From JAIBCM01 sp041395165 (lineage in GTDB: Bacteria; Verrucomicrobiota; Verrucomicrobiia; JADLBR01; JAIBCM01), in assembly GCA_041395165.1 (NCBI GenBank), contig JAWLBA010000001.1:248001-312000 (forward strand): a DNA stretch of 64,000 bases, written 5' to 3'. Of the stretch, positions 18,571 through 28,617 are shown one piece after another. The position numbers and the translations under genes were made by a program. The notes beneath the pieces are model-generated. The model was not told the origin of the DNA, did no database searches, and worked only from the letters and a program-made list of their open reading frames with translations. Positions within the stretch are counted from its first letter, which is position 1. Each line of letters begins with the position of its first letter.

Positions 18571-20939
18571 ATCCGTCACCTCCTCGTCCAACCGATTCTT
18601 CTCCCGAAGAAATCGAAAAAGTGCTCGCGAACAAACAAGGTGTGGTGAGTGCACACGTGGATGTGCCAGGCGAAAAAGTGGAATTGGATTATGATCCGCA
18701 AATGATTTCGGATGCGGAAGTGGAGGCGCTCATTAATCATGTGGCTCCTGCTGTTCAAAAACATTTTAAAAAATATATCATGCGTTTGACTGGGAGGGCT
18801 GCTGAAGCCACGGCGATGCGTTTGGAGGATAAAGCTAAAAAAATTCCTGGGATCAAGCGGGCTACAGCAACTTTTTTGGGAGGGGTCATGAATGTGACTT
18901 ATGACACTTCGATTTTGCAACCTTCGGAAGTGATTGAAAAAGTTAAAAAAATTGGCGCACCAGTTAAGCCGTATGAATCTTTTATTACGGAAGAAAAGGT
19001 TTGGTGGAAAAAATTTTTTCATCGCGAAAATGTAGAAATTTTTTTCACCTTTGGCACTTTGATTTCATTGGGGTTGGGGTGGCTTGCCCCGCGAATCGGC
19101 TGGTCTTCATTAGCGCAAAGCGGGTGTTATGGATTGGCTTATGTGTTTGGCGGCTATTTTGGAATTCAAGCGAGTTGGCAGTCGTTAAAAGAAAAAACGG
19201 TTAATGTCGATTTGCTCATGCTTTTGGCGGCGTTGGGTGCGGCTTATGTTGGGGCGCCAATGGAAGGGGCTGTTTTGCTTTTTTTATTTTCTTTTTCCAA
19301 TGTGTTACAGGGTTACGCCATGGATCGCACACGTAAAGCGATTCAATCCTTGATGCAACTGCGTCCTGAAACAGCTTTGGTTCGTCGCAATGGGAAAACG
19401 GAGGTGTTGCCTATTGAGTCTTTGCAAGTGGGGGATCGCGTGATTGTTCGGCCTGGAGAAAGTGTTCCTTTGGATGGCACGATTGTTGAGGGATCAAGCG
19501 ATTTTGATGAATCTTCGCTCACGGGCGAGTCGATGCCAGTTTATAAGGAAATGGGACAGCACGTTTTTGCAGGTTCAATTAATCAAACTGGAGCGATTGA
19601 GTTTCATGTTACGCGTTTAGCCAAGGATTCGACTTTGGCTCGTTTAATTCAACTGGTTGAGGAAGCGCAAAGTGAACGAGCTAAGACGCAACGATTTTTA
19701 GATAAGGCGGAACAATTTTATGCGTTGGGTGTGATTGCGTTTACCATTGCTTTGATTGTGATTCCGACATGGTTTTTGAAAGAGAACTTTTCTTCTGCTT
19801 TTTATCGTGCGATGACGGTCATGGTCGTGGCTTCGCCTTGTGCTTTGATTATTAGCACGCCGGCATCGATTTTGTCAGCGATCGGGTGTGCGGCAAGAAA
19901 AGGAGTTTTGTTTAAGGGCGGCGCGCATTTGGAGCGTTGTGCGGAAATTAAAATTGTTGCTTTGGATAAGACGGGCACGTTAACGGAAGGCAAACCGCGT
20001 GTCACCGATGTGGCGACAGTCGGAAAAACTTTGAATTTTCCTGGTGCAAAAAGTTGTGATGAAGTTCGTTTGTTATCTCTGGCAGCTTCTGTGGAGGCGA
20101 AATCGGAACATCCTTTGGGACAAGCTATTCTTAAGGAAGCGCAACGACGTTCTTTGCAATTATTTGATGCAACCCATTTTCAATCCATTTCTGGAAAGGG
20201 TGCGAATGCCACAGTGAATGGAGAACGTATTGCTGTGGGAAGTCCACGATTTTTTGAACAGTTTCATTGTCCGGAGCGCGAAGTGGCGCTCAAAGAAGTA
20301 GCGCGTTTTCAGGATGAAGGAAAAACAGCAGTGTTGGTGGGGAAAATTTCTGAAGATGGCGCAGTGGTTTCTTTATTGGGTGCGATAGCGATAGCGGATG
20401 TTTTGCGCGAAGACGCGCCCAAAGTGGTGCAACAATTAAAGGCGTTGGGTATCAAACAAGTGGTGATGGTAACGGGAGATAATCCACGCGTTGCGGCAGC
20501 GATTGCGCGTCAGGCGGGAGTGGATGAATTTTACGCAGATCTTTTGCCGCAGGATAAAGTTTTAGTTTTGCGTGATCTGAGAAAAATGGGTGAGGTGGCG
20601 ATGGTTGGCGATGGGGTTAACGATGCACCGGCGCTAGCTTCGGCATCGATTGGTGTCGCAATGGGTGCTGCGGGAACCGATGTGGCGATGGAAACCGCAG
20701 ATGTGGTGTTGATGAGTGACAATTTAAAAAATATTCCTTTTGCTATTCAATTGAGTCGTCAGGCTAAAAAAATTGTATATCAAAACCTCACTTTTGCGTT
20801 GGGTGTCATTGTTGTTCTCGTGATTTCTGCACTAGGCTTTCAGTTGCCTTTGCCTTTGGGAGTGGTTGGACATGAAGGCAGCACGGTTTTAGTCTGTTTG
20901 AATGGATTGCGTTTGCTGGCGTTTCGAGTCAAAGATTAA
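18567..20939 (+). CDS. Heavy-metal P1B-type ATPase, P1B-4 group (SPC/HEGST)
   Basis: 790 aa. The phosphorylation site DKTGT is at Asp467, TGES in the actuator domain, and GDGVNDAPAL in the hinge. The transmembrane metal site reads S423-P-C425 in place of CPC. The last membrane segment carries HEGST at about 769, the combination described for the P1B-4 (CoaT/CtpD) group linked to Co/Ni/Fe export. The N-terminus has two HMA-like folds (about 10-65 and 70-135) that lack the GMxCxxC metal ligands. It overlaps the serine hydrolase by 4 bases and crtI by 4 bases at the stop. Confidence 0.93.
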   Translation: MNPSPPRPTDSSPEEIEKVLANKQGVVSAHVDVPGEKVELDYDPQMISDAEVEALINHVAPAVQKHFKKYIMRLTGRAAEATAMRLEDKAKKIPGIKRATATFLGGVMNVTYDTSILQPSEVIEKVKKIGAPVKPYESFITEEKVWWKKFFHRENVEIFFTFGTLISLGLGWLAPRIGWSSLAQSGCYGLAYVFGGYFGIQASWQSLKEKTVNVDLLMLLAALGAAYVGAPMEGAVLLFLFSFSNVLQGYAMDRTRKAIQSLMQLRPETALVRRNGKTEVLPIESLQVGDRVIVRPGESVPLDGTIVEGSSDFDESSLTGESMPVYKEMGQHVFAGSINQTGAIEFHVTRLAKDSTLARLIQLVEEAQSERAKTQRFLDKAEQFYALGVIAFTIALIVIPTWFLKENFSSAFYRAMTVMVVASPCALIISTPASILSAIGCAARKGVLFKGGAHLERCAEIKIVALDKTGTLTEGKPRVTDVATVGKTLNFPGAKSCDEVRLLSLAASVEAKSEHPLGQAILKEAQRRSLQLFDATHFQSISGKGANATVNGERIAVGSPRFFEQFHCPEREVALKEVARFQDEGKTAVLVGKISEDGAVVSLLGAIAIADVLREDAPKVVQQLKALGIKQVVMVTGDNPRVAAAIARQAGVDEFYADLLPQDKVLVLRDLRKMGEVAMVGDGVNDAPALASASIGVAMGAAGTDVAMETADVVLMSDNLKNIPFAIQLSRQAKKIVYQNLTFALGVIVVLVISALGFQLPLPLGVVGHEGSTVLVCLNGLRLLAFRVKD

Positions 20940-22345
20940 TTTTTTTTGTGGTTGGGATAAGCTTTCAAAATTTTATTGGCCACGATTTTTCCACTGAGCA
21001 AAGCCAGTGGCATGCCACCGCCCGGATGGACGGTGCCGCCGACGAAGAAGAGATTTTTTTGTTTAGGATGGCGAAGGTAAGGTCGAAATAGTGCGGTGCG
21101 AATGGAGTGGCTGGCCCAGCCGTAAAGTGAACCTTGCCAGGCGTTGTCACGTTGGATGAAGTCGTGAATGGTAAAACTTTCTTGGTAGAGAATATCTTCT
21201 GTTTTCAGTTCGAGACCAAATTTTTTGAGGCGCTGCAGAATCACTGTTTCGTAGCCGCTAGTGGTTAAGCGATCGTAAGCCGGTGAATTAACGAGTAAAA
21301 ACCAATTTTCGCATCCTGAAGGGGCGTCTTGAGAATCTGTTTTGGAGGTTATGGAAAGGTAAATGGTGGGTTCTTGAGGGAGTTGCTTTTCTTGAGTGAT
21401 CGCATGGAATTCATTGCGGTAATCATCGCTGAAAAAAATATTGTGATGTGCTAGTTGAGGAAAAGTTTTTTTCACAGCGAGCCAGACGATAAAACCGGAG
21501 CAAGCCAAGGGTTTGTTTTGTAGGGTTTGTTTTTGAGTGTGAGAAAAAAATGGATCGTGAGAGTGAGTGTGAATGATGTCGCCGTTATGGACGATGATAT
21601 CGCTTTTTATTTTTGAAATGGATTTGATTTCTTGATTAAAATGAAAGGTGACGCCTAATTGATGAGCTAATCGATAAAGGGCTTCCGCGATGCGTGCCAT
21701 GCCGCCTTTGGGATGCCAGCCGCCGAAGGTGGCTTCGACATAAGGGATGATAGCAAAAGTGGCAGGTGTTTGATAAGGCGAAGAACCGTTATAAGTAGCA
21801 AAGCGATTAAAGAGTTGTTGTAGATAACGATCGGAAAAGAATTTTTCGTGTAATTGTGCTAAATTTTTAAAGTTAGCAATTTTAGTAAAATGTTTCAGGG
21901 CGTGCCAGCGTTTCGGATGAAGCGCGCGCCACCATTCGTTGGGAGCATGGTTCAGATAGGTTTCGCCGGATAATTCGTAAATGCCTTTAGCGTAATTCAA
22001 ATAAGCGGCAACGTCAGGTTGTTGCCAAAAGGTTTCATCTTCATTTATGATTGTGCCATCACTCCAAAAATAGCGGCAAATGGGCTGTGTGGGAACGAGG
22101 TGTAGATGATCTTCGAGTGCTTGATTGCAATAGGCAAAAAGTTCTTTGAAAACGTGTGGCAAGGTGAGAAGTGAAGGACCGCAATCCCATCGAAAATTGC
22201 CTTGAGAAGTGGTGATTTTTTTTTCGCAAACTTTGCCGCCGTAATGCGCATTTTTTTCAACCACTTCGACACTGTAGCCGCGATGAGCTAGACGGATGGC
22301 GGTTGCTAAGCCTCCTAGACCGGCTCCAATGATAGTAACGCGCAT
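20936..22345 (-). CDS. CrtI-family phytoene desaturase-like amine oxidase
   Basis: 469 aa. The N-terminal dinucleotide-binding fold VTIIGAGLGGLATAIRLA and the E of VVEKN are followed by the family signature CGPSLLTLP. The C-terminal FFVGGTVHPGGGMPLALLSG is the CrtI FAD-binding block. The family desaturates phytoene or oxidises carotenoid intermediates at the membrane. A UbiA prenyltransferase about 5 kb away would fit a carotenoid or terpenoid-lipid pathway but is not contiguous. Exact substrate (CrtI, CrtN, CrtP or CrtD type) is undecided. Confidence 0.88.
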   Translation of the reverse strand: MRVTIIGAGLGGLATAIRLAHRGYSVEVVEKNAHYGGKVCEKKITTSQGNFRWDCGPSLLTLPHVFKELFAYCNQALEDHLHLVPTQPICRYFWSDGTIINEDETFWQQPDVAAYLNYAKGIYELSGETYLNHAPNEWWRALHPKRWHALKHFTKIANFKNLAQLHEKFFSDRYLQQLFNRFATYNGSSPYQTPATFAIIPYVEATFGGWHPKGGMARIAEALYRLAHQLGVTFHFNQEIKSISKIKSDIIVHNGDIIHTHSHDPFFSHTQKQTLQNKPLACSGFIVWLAVKKTFPQLAHHNIFFSDDYRNEFHAITQEKQLPQEPTIYLSITSKTDSQDAPSGCENWFLLVNSPAYDRLTTSGYETVILQRLKKFGLELKTEDILYQESFTIHDFIQRDNAWQGSLYGWASHSIRTALFRPYLRHPKQKNLFFVGGTVHPGGGMPLALLSGKIVANKILKAYPNHKKN

Positions 22346-22401
22346 AATAAGTGATGTAGCACAATTATCTTGTTTATTAACTCTAATTAGAAAAACTTTT
22401 A

Positions 22402-22420
22402 GGCAAGCGGAGCGCTTGCC
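22402..22420. repeat. Palindrome GGCAAGCG-GAG-CGCTTGCC
   Basis: A perfect 8-base stem with a 3-base loop, followed by CTACAAGGGC. It sits upstream of the alpha/beta hydrolase gene in an otherwise AT-rich gap. Similar flanks (GTAGGGCAA) occur at about 49206 and 63829, which suggests a dispersed repeat rather than a terminator; no T-run follows on either strand. Confidence 0.5.
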
Positions 22421-22458
22421 CTACAAGGGCTAATTTGATAACAACCTAACAACTTTTT

Positions 22459-23439
22459 ATGAGCTGGCGTCGCAAATGGAATAGGGGTGTGTCCTATATT
22501 GTGGATGAGGTGACGATTTATTTAGTGAATCGCTTTCAGCATCGTCATTATGAGCAAGCGAGTTCTGCAGAAGAAGTAAAAGCTTATTTGGGAAATTGGG
22601 TCGGGAAAAGTCATGACGCTTTTTATTGTCCTGCGGAAGTTGATTTGGTTTTGAATCTTAAAAAGGGTGTCGAACAACGTTTTTCATTTTTAACGCCGTT
22701 ACCTTGTGAGTTTGAAGCGAATCATCGGGTTGTGGCTGATTTTTTTTGTGGAGGTGAGGATTGGCATAGGCCGGTGATGTTTCTTTGGCATGGGTTGATG
22801 TCGGCGAGTGATCGTGGTTATCGCAAGTGGGCGCGACGGATGGCGCAGCGTGGATGGCATGTGATTTTTTTTCATCTGCCTTATCATTATCAACGCAAGC
22901 CGCGGGGTTATTTTAATGGCGAGTTGGCTGTAGGGCCTAATGGCATTCGTACGGTGCAAACGATTCGGCAAGCGGTGACGGAGGCGCGCTCTTTAGCGCT
23001 TTGGCTGAAGAAACAAGGTGTCACAAAAATCGGATGTTGGGGCATGAGTTATGGCGGATGGGTGGCGGGATTAATGGCGGCGGTGGAGCCAATGGTGCAT
23101 TGTGCTTTATTATTGGAACCGATTACAGATTTTGAGCATGCGATTTGGGAGTCGCCTGTTTCGGCTGCGTTGCGGCATCACATGGGGCAACGTGGTGTAA
23201 CGCGGGAAATGGCGAAGGTATTGGATCATTTGGTTTCGCCACGATTTATGAAGCCGTTATGTCCGCCAGAAAATTTGGTTTTATTGGCTGCGGAATGGGA
23301 TCGTATTACTCCAGCTTCGCACATCGAAGCTTTGGCTAAGGTTTGGGATTGTCCGAATTATATTTGTTGTCCACAAGGGCATGTGGGGTATCAATTAATG
23401 CCGGAGGCGTTTTGTCAGTGGGAAAAGCGTTTTGCTTAA
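22459..23439 (+). CDS. Alpha/beta hydrolase, 326 aa
   Basis: The oxyanion region LWHGL and the nucleophile elbow GMSYGGW give Ser near residue 197. The acid Asp is probably in WDRITP and the base His in PQGHVGY, so the triad is complete. There is no signal peptide. An esterase or lipase function is plausible but the substrate is unknown. The gene stands alone between the divergent crtI-like gene and pgi. Confidence 0.82.
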   Translation: MSWRRKWNRGVSYIVDEVTIYLVNRFQHRHYEQASSAEEVKAYLGNWVGKSHDAFYCPAEVDLVLNLKKGVEQRFSFLTPLPCEFEANHRVVADFFCGGEDWHRPVMFLWHGLMSASDRGYRKWARRMAQRGWHVIFFHLPYHYQRKPRGYFNGELAVGPNGIRTVQTIRQAVTEARSLALWLKKQGVTKIGCWGMSYGGWVAGLMAAVEPMVHCALLLEPITDFEHAIWESPVSAALRHHMGQRGVTREMAKVLDHLVSPRFMKPLCPPENLVLLAAEWDRITPASHIEALAKVWDCPNYICCPQGHVGYQLMPEAFCQWEKRFA

Positions 23440-23500
23440 AAAAGCAATTTCTCGCTTGAATTCTTCGCTCAGAACGAAAAGCATAAAGAAAAGGTAAATT

Positions 23501-25093
23501 ATGGAAAAAGAAAAGCTTTGGTCACGTTTTCAAAAATATTTTCTCGCTTACGACGATATCGGATTTTCTTTGGATGTGAGTCGAATGAATTTTGAAGATT
23601 CGTTTTTTGAGTGTATGGAATCACAGGTTTCTCGAGCTTATGAGCAGATGAAGGAATTAGAAGCAGGAGGTGTGGCGAATCCTGATGAAAATCGCGCGGT
23701 GGGACATTATTGGTTGAGGAATTCTAGTTTAGCGCCCGATGCAACGATTAAAAAGAATATTGAAGAAACAAAAAAGGCGATTGAAGATTTTGCGGATAAA
23801 ATTCATCGAGGTGAAATTAAAAGTTCTGCGGGGCTGGCATTTCAAAACATTTTGCTCGTTGGTATTGGCGGTTCCGCTTTGGGACCGCAATTGGTGGCGG
23901 ACGCTTTGGGATCGCATCGGGACGCGCTTGAGATTTATTTTATGGATAACACCGATCCCGATGGATTTGACCGTATTTTTCATCGCTTGGAAAATCGTTT
24001 GAAAGAAACGTTGGTGATTGTGATTTCTAAATCGGGTGGCACGAAGGAAACGCGTAATGGGATGTTGGAAACGCAGTCTTTTTTTCAAAGAAAGGGTGTG
24101 GCGTTTGCTCCCCAAGCGGTTGCGGTGACGGGTGAGGGAAGTGAATTGGATGAGGTGGCAAAAAAGGAAAAATGGTTGGCGCGTTTTCCGATGTGGGATT
24201 GGGTGGGGGGGCGCACGTCGGTGATGAGTGCGGTCGGGTTGTTACCTGCGGCGCTACAGGGTTTTTCGATTCAGGAATTTTTGGCGGGCGCTGCTAAGAT
24301 GGATGCTTACACGCGCGTTTCTGAGACGAAAAAAAATGCGGCGATGTTGTTGGCGCTGATGTGGCATAATGCAGGCAAAGGTCGTGGTGAGAAGGATATG
24401 GTGATTTTGCCTTATTGCGATCGGTTGATGCTTTTTAGTAAATATTTGCAACAGTTGGTTATGGAATCTTTGGGTAAGGAAAAGGATTTGAATGGTGAAA
24501 TCGTGCATCAAGGAATTGCGGTTTATGGCAATAAGGGCTCTACGGATCAACATGCTTATGTGCAGCAGTTGCGAGATGGATTGAATAATTTTTTTGTAAT
24601 ATTTATTGAGGTTAGAAAAAAACGTTCTGTGTCATCTCCAGAAATGGAGCCTGGAGTAGTCAGTGGCGATTATCTCAATGGATTTTTGCGTGGCACACGT
24701 CAAGCGCTTTATGAGAATGGTCGCGAATCGATGACGATTAGTATTCCTGAGTTAAATGCTTTTTATTTGGGTGCTTTGATTGCGTTATTTGAAAGGGCGG
24801 TTGGGTTTTACGCGTCGTTAGTCAATATTAATGCTTATCATCAACCGGGGGTCGAAGCTGGAAAGAAGGTGGCATCAGTCTTATTGCAGCTTCAACAAAA
24901 AATTTATGCGGGATTGCAGAGTGGCCAAAAATTCACTGTTGCCGCTCTTTCGGACAAGTTGCAGGTGGAGCCCGAGGCTGTTTATTCTCTTTTAGTTCAT
25001 TTAGCTTCGAATTGTTCGGAAGTTAAAGCCGCCAATTTACTGGAGCCTGCTAGAGCGACATTTTGTTGGATAAAAGAAAGCGCTTTAAAATAA
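23501..25093 (+). CDS. pgi: Glucose-6-phosphate isomerase
   Basis: 530 aa. The sugar-phosphate binding motifs are present: GIGGSALGPQ, SKSGGTKETRN (the SIS-domain loop), GGRTSVMSAVG, and the catalytic-region LNGEIVHQG...KGSTDQHAYVQQ. It interconverts glucose-6-P and fructose-6-P. That connects glycolysis with the pentose phosphate enzyme gnd and with glmS, both in this window. The sequence is of the divergent pgi type seen in Verrucomicrobia and cyanobacteria. Complete. Confidence 0.93.
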   Translation: MEKEKLWSRFQKYFLAYDDIGFSLDVSRMNFEDSFFECMESQVSRAYEQMKELEAGGVANPDENRAVGHYWLRNSSLAPDATIKKNIEETKKAIEDFADKIHRGEIKSSAGLAFQNILLVGIGGSALGPQLVADALGSHRDALEIYFMDNTDPDGFDRIFHRLENRLKETLVIVISKSGGTKETRNGMLETQSFFQRKGVAFAPQAVAVTGEGSELDEVAKKEKWLARFPMWDWVGGRTSVMSAVGLLPAALQGFSIQEFLAGAAKMDAYTRVSETKKNAAMLLALMWHNAGKGRGEKDMVILPYCDRLMLFSKYLQQLVMESLGKEKDLNGEIVHQGIAVYGNKGSTDQHAYVQQLRDGLNNFFVIFIEVRKKRSVSSPEMEPGVVSGDYLNGFLRGTRQALYENGRESMTISIPELNAFYLGALIALFERAVGFYASLVNINAYHQPGVEAGKKVASVLLQLQQKIYAGLQSGQKFTVAALSDKLQVEPEAVYSLLVHLASNCSEVKAANLLEPARATFCWIKESALK

Positions 25094-25142
25094 GTTTTTA
25101 TAATGCTAGGTTTTTTAAATTATTTTTAACTGGAGAATTTTC

Positions 25143-27686
25143 ATGATGAAAAAGGTAGGGTTAACATTTGTTTTATTAGGATTAGGATTTCATTTTTCAT
25201 TAGCTATTACGAAATTAAATCAACCTCTGGCAGCCAATGGTACGGTGCAGTCAGCTTTATTTGCGAAGAGCGTGAATAGTGATAGAATTGTTTATGTAGC
25301 GGATGTCAATGGAATGGGGCAATTTGATATCTTTAGTGTTAATGCTTTAAATAAAGTGGTTACTAATCTTAGTGGCGGTTTAGTGCCAGGCGGTGATATT
25401 GCAGATTATAAAATCAGTCCAGACGGTTTGAGAGTGGTATTTTTGGCTGATAAAAATGTTGACGATAAGGTAGAGCTTTTCAGTGTGCTAGCTAGCGGTG
25501 GGGCTCCTTTAAAGCTTAATCCTAATTTCGCTGATGACCGAGATGTTCTTGACTTTCAAATTGCTCCTGACAGTCAAAAAGTTATTTATCGAGCAAATGT
25601 AGATAATGTGGATATTTATGATATTTATGTAAATTCTATTACAAGTACTAACACGCTTAATTTAACAGGGGGGCTTTATAACGTGGATGGAATGAAGATT
25701 ACGGATAACGCGTTGACTCTTGTGTTTACGGCAAAAGTGATTCCTCAATTTTTTTCAGAAATTTTTTCTGTTCAACTAAGTGGGGGGCTCATCACTAAAT
25801 TGTGTCCAGACTATATGCCAGGACAACAGGTGTTTGATTTTAAATTTTTATCCGATAATCAAGTGATTTACCGTGCGTTTCAAGATACAACAGAAACTGA
25901 ACTTTATCAGGTTAATTTAAATGGTGGCAACTTACAAAAAATTAGTCTGCCTTTGCCCAATGGAGGAGCTATTTTTTCTAATTACGAATTGTCACCGGAT
26001 AAATCGAACTTAGTTTATATTGCGAGCCAGGTTCAACCTGGAGATTTTAATATTATTTCTTATGCAATTGATGCTCAGGTTTCCACTGTTTTGAATGGAC
26101 CTCTTCCTCCACAGGGAGATGTTTATGACCTTGTGATTAGTCCCAATTCGCAAACTGTCGTATATCGAGCCGATCAAAACATGAATGATAAGCTTGAAAT
26201 TTTTGGTGTTCCCATTTCTGGTGGAATGAACACGGTTTTGAATGGCATTATGCAAAATCAGGGAAATATTTTTAAATATGAAGTTACAGATGAGAATGCG
26301 CGTATTGTTTATATGGGCGATGCTCTTTCTCCTAATGTTACCGAGATTTTTAGTGCTCCGTTAGACGCCAATCAGCCGCCTGTTCGACTTAATCCTAATC
26401 TAGCGATTGGTGGAGACGTGGATCGATTTCTTTTAGATGGCGTTCATAAGAGAGTTGTTTATCTCGCGGATCAAATTATGAATAATCAAGATGAACTTTT
26501 TTCTGTTCCACAGGATGGTTCGAGCCCAGCGTTAAGAGTAAATGCGAATTTGGTATCGGGTGGGAATGTGGTGGATTTTAATATTAATGATAAAAGTACG
26601 CGCCTTTATTATTTGGCCGATCAAGAAACAGATGGACAGGTTGAGCTCTATTCAGCTGTGATAGCTCCCCCTTTTATTACAAGTTCGACCAATGTAACAA
26701 CTCCATTAGGTCAACCTTTTAACTATGTTATTACTGCAGTTAATGGGCCTTTTTCGGGTTATAATGTTACAGGATTACCTGACTGGGCAACTTTGAATAC
26801 TAACCAAATTTCCGGTGTTCCGAATCTTCCTCTTGAGTATACGATGACATTGCTCGTAACCAACGAGGCTGGTGTTGCTTCTACCAACCTTACGATTAAA
26901 GTTGAAGCGCCGATTGTTCCTCCTGTGACTAATTCGACTTATTTCACTGGTGATTTTGATCAAGACGGGTCTCCTGATTTGTTGGCTCAGAAGAAACAAG
27001 TGGTTACTTTGATTCGTTATCTTACCAACGGCACATTTAGTCCTGAAAAAACTTTGGAACTTCCATCAAAAAAACATCGTGTGGTTGCTGCTAATTTAAT
27101 TAAAGGAACCAACGCTATTATTGTTCGTGAAGGCACAGCTCTTTCTGCCTTGCAAGTAGATTCTAATTTTACAGCGCTGGCGACAATTGGTATTGGTTCG
27201 TTACCCGATAAAAAAACTAAAGTGCGTGCTTCCGGCGATATCAATAACGATGGCTTAGCTGACATTATTACGCAAAAAGGCAAAACATTAGGCGCATTAC
27301 TTTCGCCAGGCTACAGTTTCTTTGCTTTGGGCGACTTGCAAAAGGCTTTTCCTCCCATTGTGGCATTACTCGATGGGGTAAGCTCGAACACAAATTCCTC
27401 GAAAACTTTCTTGATGGCAAAAAAGAAAAAACTTTTCACTTACGATTTGCCTTCTTCGTTACCGTGGACGAATTTATCTAGTGCGCAACCTGTTACGGGT
27501 CCTATCTTAGATAAGAAATATAAAATTGCTGGTGCGTTGCCAAATCCTGAGGCGTTGAGCACTAATGCACCTCGTATCATTCTTCAAAAAGGCAAAAAAG
27601 CAGGAGTGATCACTTATGGGGGAACCACATTGGCTGAACCAATCCTCGATACTAAACCTCTTGGAAAAATTGTGGGACCGAAATAA
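25143..27686 (+). CDS. Large secreted beta-propeller protein with Ig-like and VCBS-like C-terminus, 847 aa
   Basis: Signal peptide at the N-terminus (VGLTFVLLGLGFHFSLA), with RBS GGAG before the ATG. Residues about 25-520 hold about ten TolB-like blades built on a repeated IVYxADxxxxDxxELFSVxxxGG pattern (for example VVYRADQNMNDKLEIFGV). Then a cadherin/He_PIG-type domain (about 510-600), and a VCBS-like segment (FTGDFDQDGSPDLLA, DINNDGLADII). The role is presumably extracellular or outer-membrane. No enzyme motif is visible. No obvious operon partner. Confidence 0.82.
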   Translation: MMKKVGLTFVLLGLGFHFSLAITKLNQPLAANGTVQSALFAKSVNSDRIVYVADVNGMGQFDIFSVNALNKVVTNLSGGLVPGGDIADYKISPDGLRVVFLADKNVDDKVELFSVLASGGAPLKLNPNFADDRDVLDFQIAPDSQKVIYRANVDNVDIYDIYVNSITSTNTLNLTGGLYNVDGMKITDNALTLVFTAKVIPQFFSEIFSVQLSGGLITKLCPDYMPGQQVFDFKFLSDNQVIYRAFQDTTETELYQVNLNGGNLQKISLPLPNGGAIFSNYELSPDKSNLVYIASQVQPGDFNIISYAIDAQVSTVLNGPLPPQGDVYDLVISPNSQTVVYRADQNMNDKLEIFGVPISGGMNTVLNGIMQNQGNIFKYEVTDENARIVYMGDALSPNVTEIFSAPLDANQPPVRLNPNLAIGGDVDRFLLDGVHKRVVYLADQIMNNQDELFSVPQDGSSPALRVNANLVSGGNVVDFNINDKSTRLYYLADQETDGQVELYSAVIAPPFITSSTNVTTPLGQPFNYVITAVNGPFSGYNVTGLPDWATLNTNQISGVPNLPLEYTMTLLVTNEAGVASTNLTIKVEAPIVPPVTNSTYFTGDFDQDGSPDLLAQKKQVVTLIRYLTNGTFSPEKTLELPSKKHRVVAANLIKGTNAIIVREGTALSALQVDSNFTALATIGIGSLPDKKTKVRASGDINNDGLADIITQKGKTLGALLSPGYSFFALGDLQKAFPPIVALLDGVSSNTNSSKTFLMAKKKKLFTYDLPSSLPWTNLSSAQPVTGPILDKKYKIAGALPNPEALSTNAPRIILQKGKKAGVITYGGTTLAEPILDTKPLGKIVGPK

Positions 27687-27692
27687 TTGGAA

Positions 27693-28550
27693 TTAATTGA
27701 GCTTTCCCGATAACCAAACCCAGACGATACTGGCGTAGCCGGAAAGATTTAATCCATACCCTAAAAGATTGAATTCTTTTCGAGTATAATTTCTGTCTTG
27801 ATACAAAACTAAAACGTCAAGCAGCAGCCAAACGACGCCTAGTAATAAAAATAAACTTAACACCGTTTCTTTAAAAAAATGCCAGAGCCAAAAACTTTCA
27901 ATAGCAACCAAGATAATGATAATACATTTAGTTGTTTTAACTCCTAAAAAAACAGCCGATGTTTTTCGTCCGGTGCGTTTGTCAGGAACGACATCCATGA
28001 TTTCGCCCATTAAATGGGCATGGGTGCAAAAAAGTACGAGATATAAAATAGTTGGCCATGGCAAAAAAGCAGTTTGATTGAGCAGTATGGAAAAAGGCAG
28101 CACTAATAAATAACCCAACTGGTTAAAGAGTTCAAAAGGAGGATGAGCCCGCAAGCCCCATTTGGGGAGATTGTAAAGTATGTTAACTCCAAAGATAGCA
28201 ACTAACACATGCCACAACCTTTCTTGTCTTAATAGTAATAGAATTCCAAAAAGAATTTGAGTCAGCGCTATTGCCCATATTAAAAATTTAAAATCAGGAG
28301 GCTGAATTTTTGCTCCAAATAAATAACTGTTTTTGCGTGGATTGTATTGATCGATTTTCCAATCTGCCAAATCGTTTAGTCCATAAACTAAAAAATTTAA
28401 AGGAAAGAGCACGTAAATCAAACCCAGCCAGAAGTTGTAACTCCCAAAATAAGAAGGATTTTGAGCTGTTGGTAAAAGATAAAGCCATAACGTTTGAAAC
28501 CAAAGCCCAGGCCTAGACACTTTTAGGCTTAATAATAACTTTTTGAGCAT
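27693..28550 (-). CDS. UbiA-superfamily prenyltransferase, 285 aa
   Basis: Multi-pass membrane protein with the two Asp-rich motifs of the family: NDLADWKIDQYN (NDxxD type) and DVVPDKRTGRKT (DxxxD type). It transfers prenyl groups from prenyl-diphosphates to an aromatic or lipid acceptor. The first motif resembles lycopene elongase/chlorophyll-synthase-type members more than MenA or UbiA. Divergent from nadB with a 67-base gap; convergent with the beta-propeller gene. Substrate unknown. Confidence 0.85.
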   Translation of the reverse strand: MLKKLLLSLKVSRPGLWFQTLWLYLLPTAQNPSYFGSYNFWLGLIYVLFPLNFLVYGLNDLADWKIDQYNPRKNSYLFGAKIQPPDFKFLIWAIALTQILFGILLLLRQERLWHVLVAIFGVNILYNLPKWGLRAHPPFELFNQLGYLLVLPFSILLNQTAFLPWPTILYLVLFCTHAHLMGEIMDVVPDKRTGRKTSAVFLGVKTTKCIIIILVAIESFWLWHFFKETVLSLFLLLGVVWLLLDVLVLYQDRNYTRKEFNLLGYGLNLSGYASIVWVWLSGKLN

Positions 28551-28617
28551 AATTCATTTTTATAGAGTTTGAAAAACAAATAACCATTGTTAATATTGAA
28601 ATCAAATCGCAATTGGC

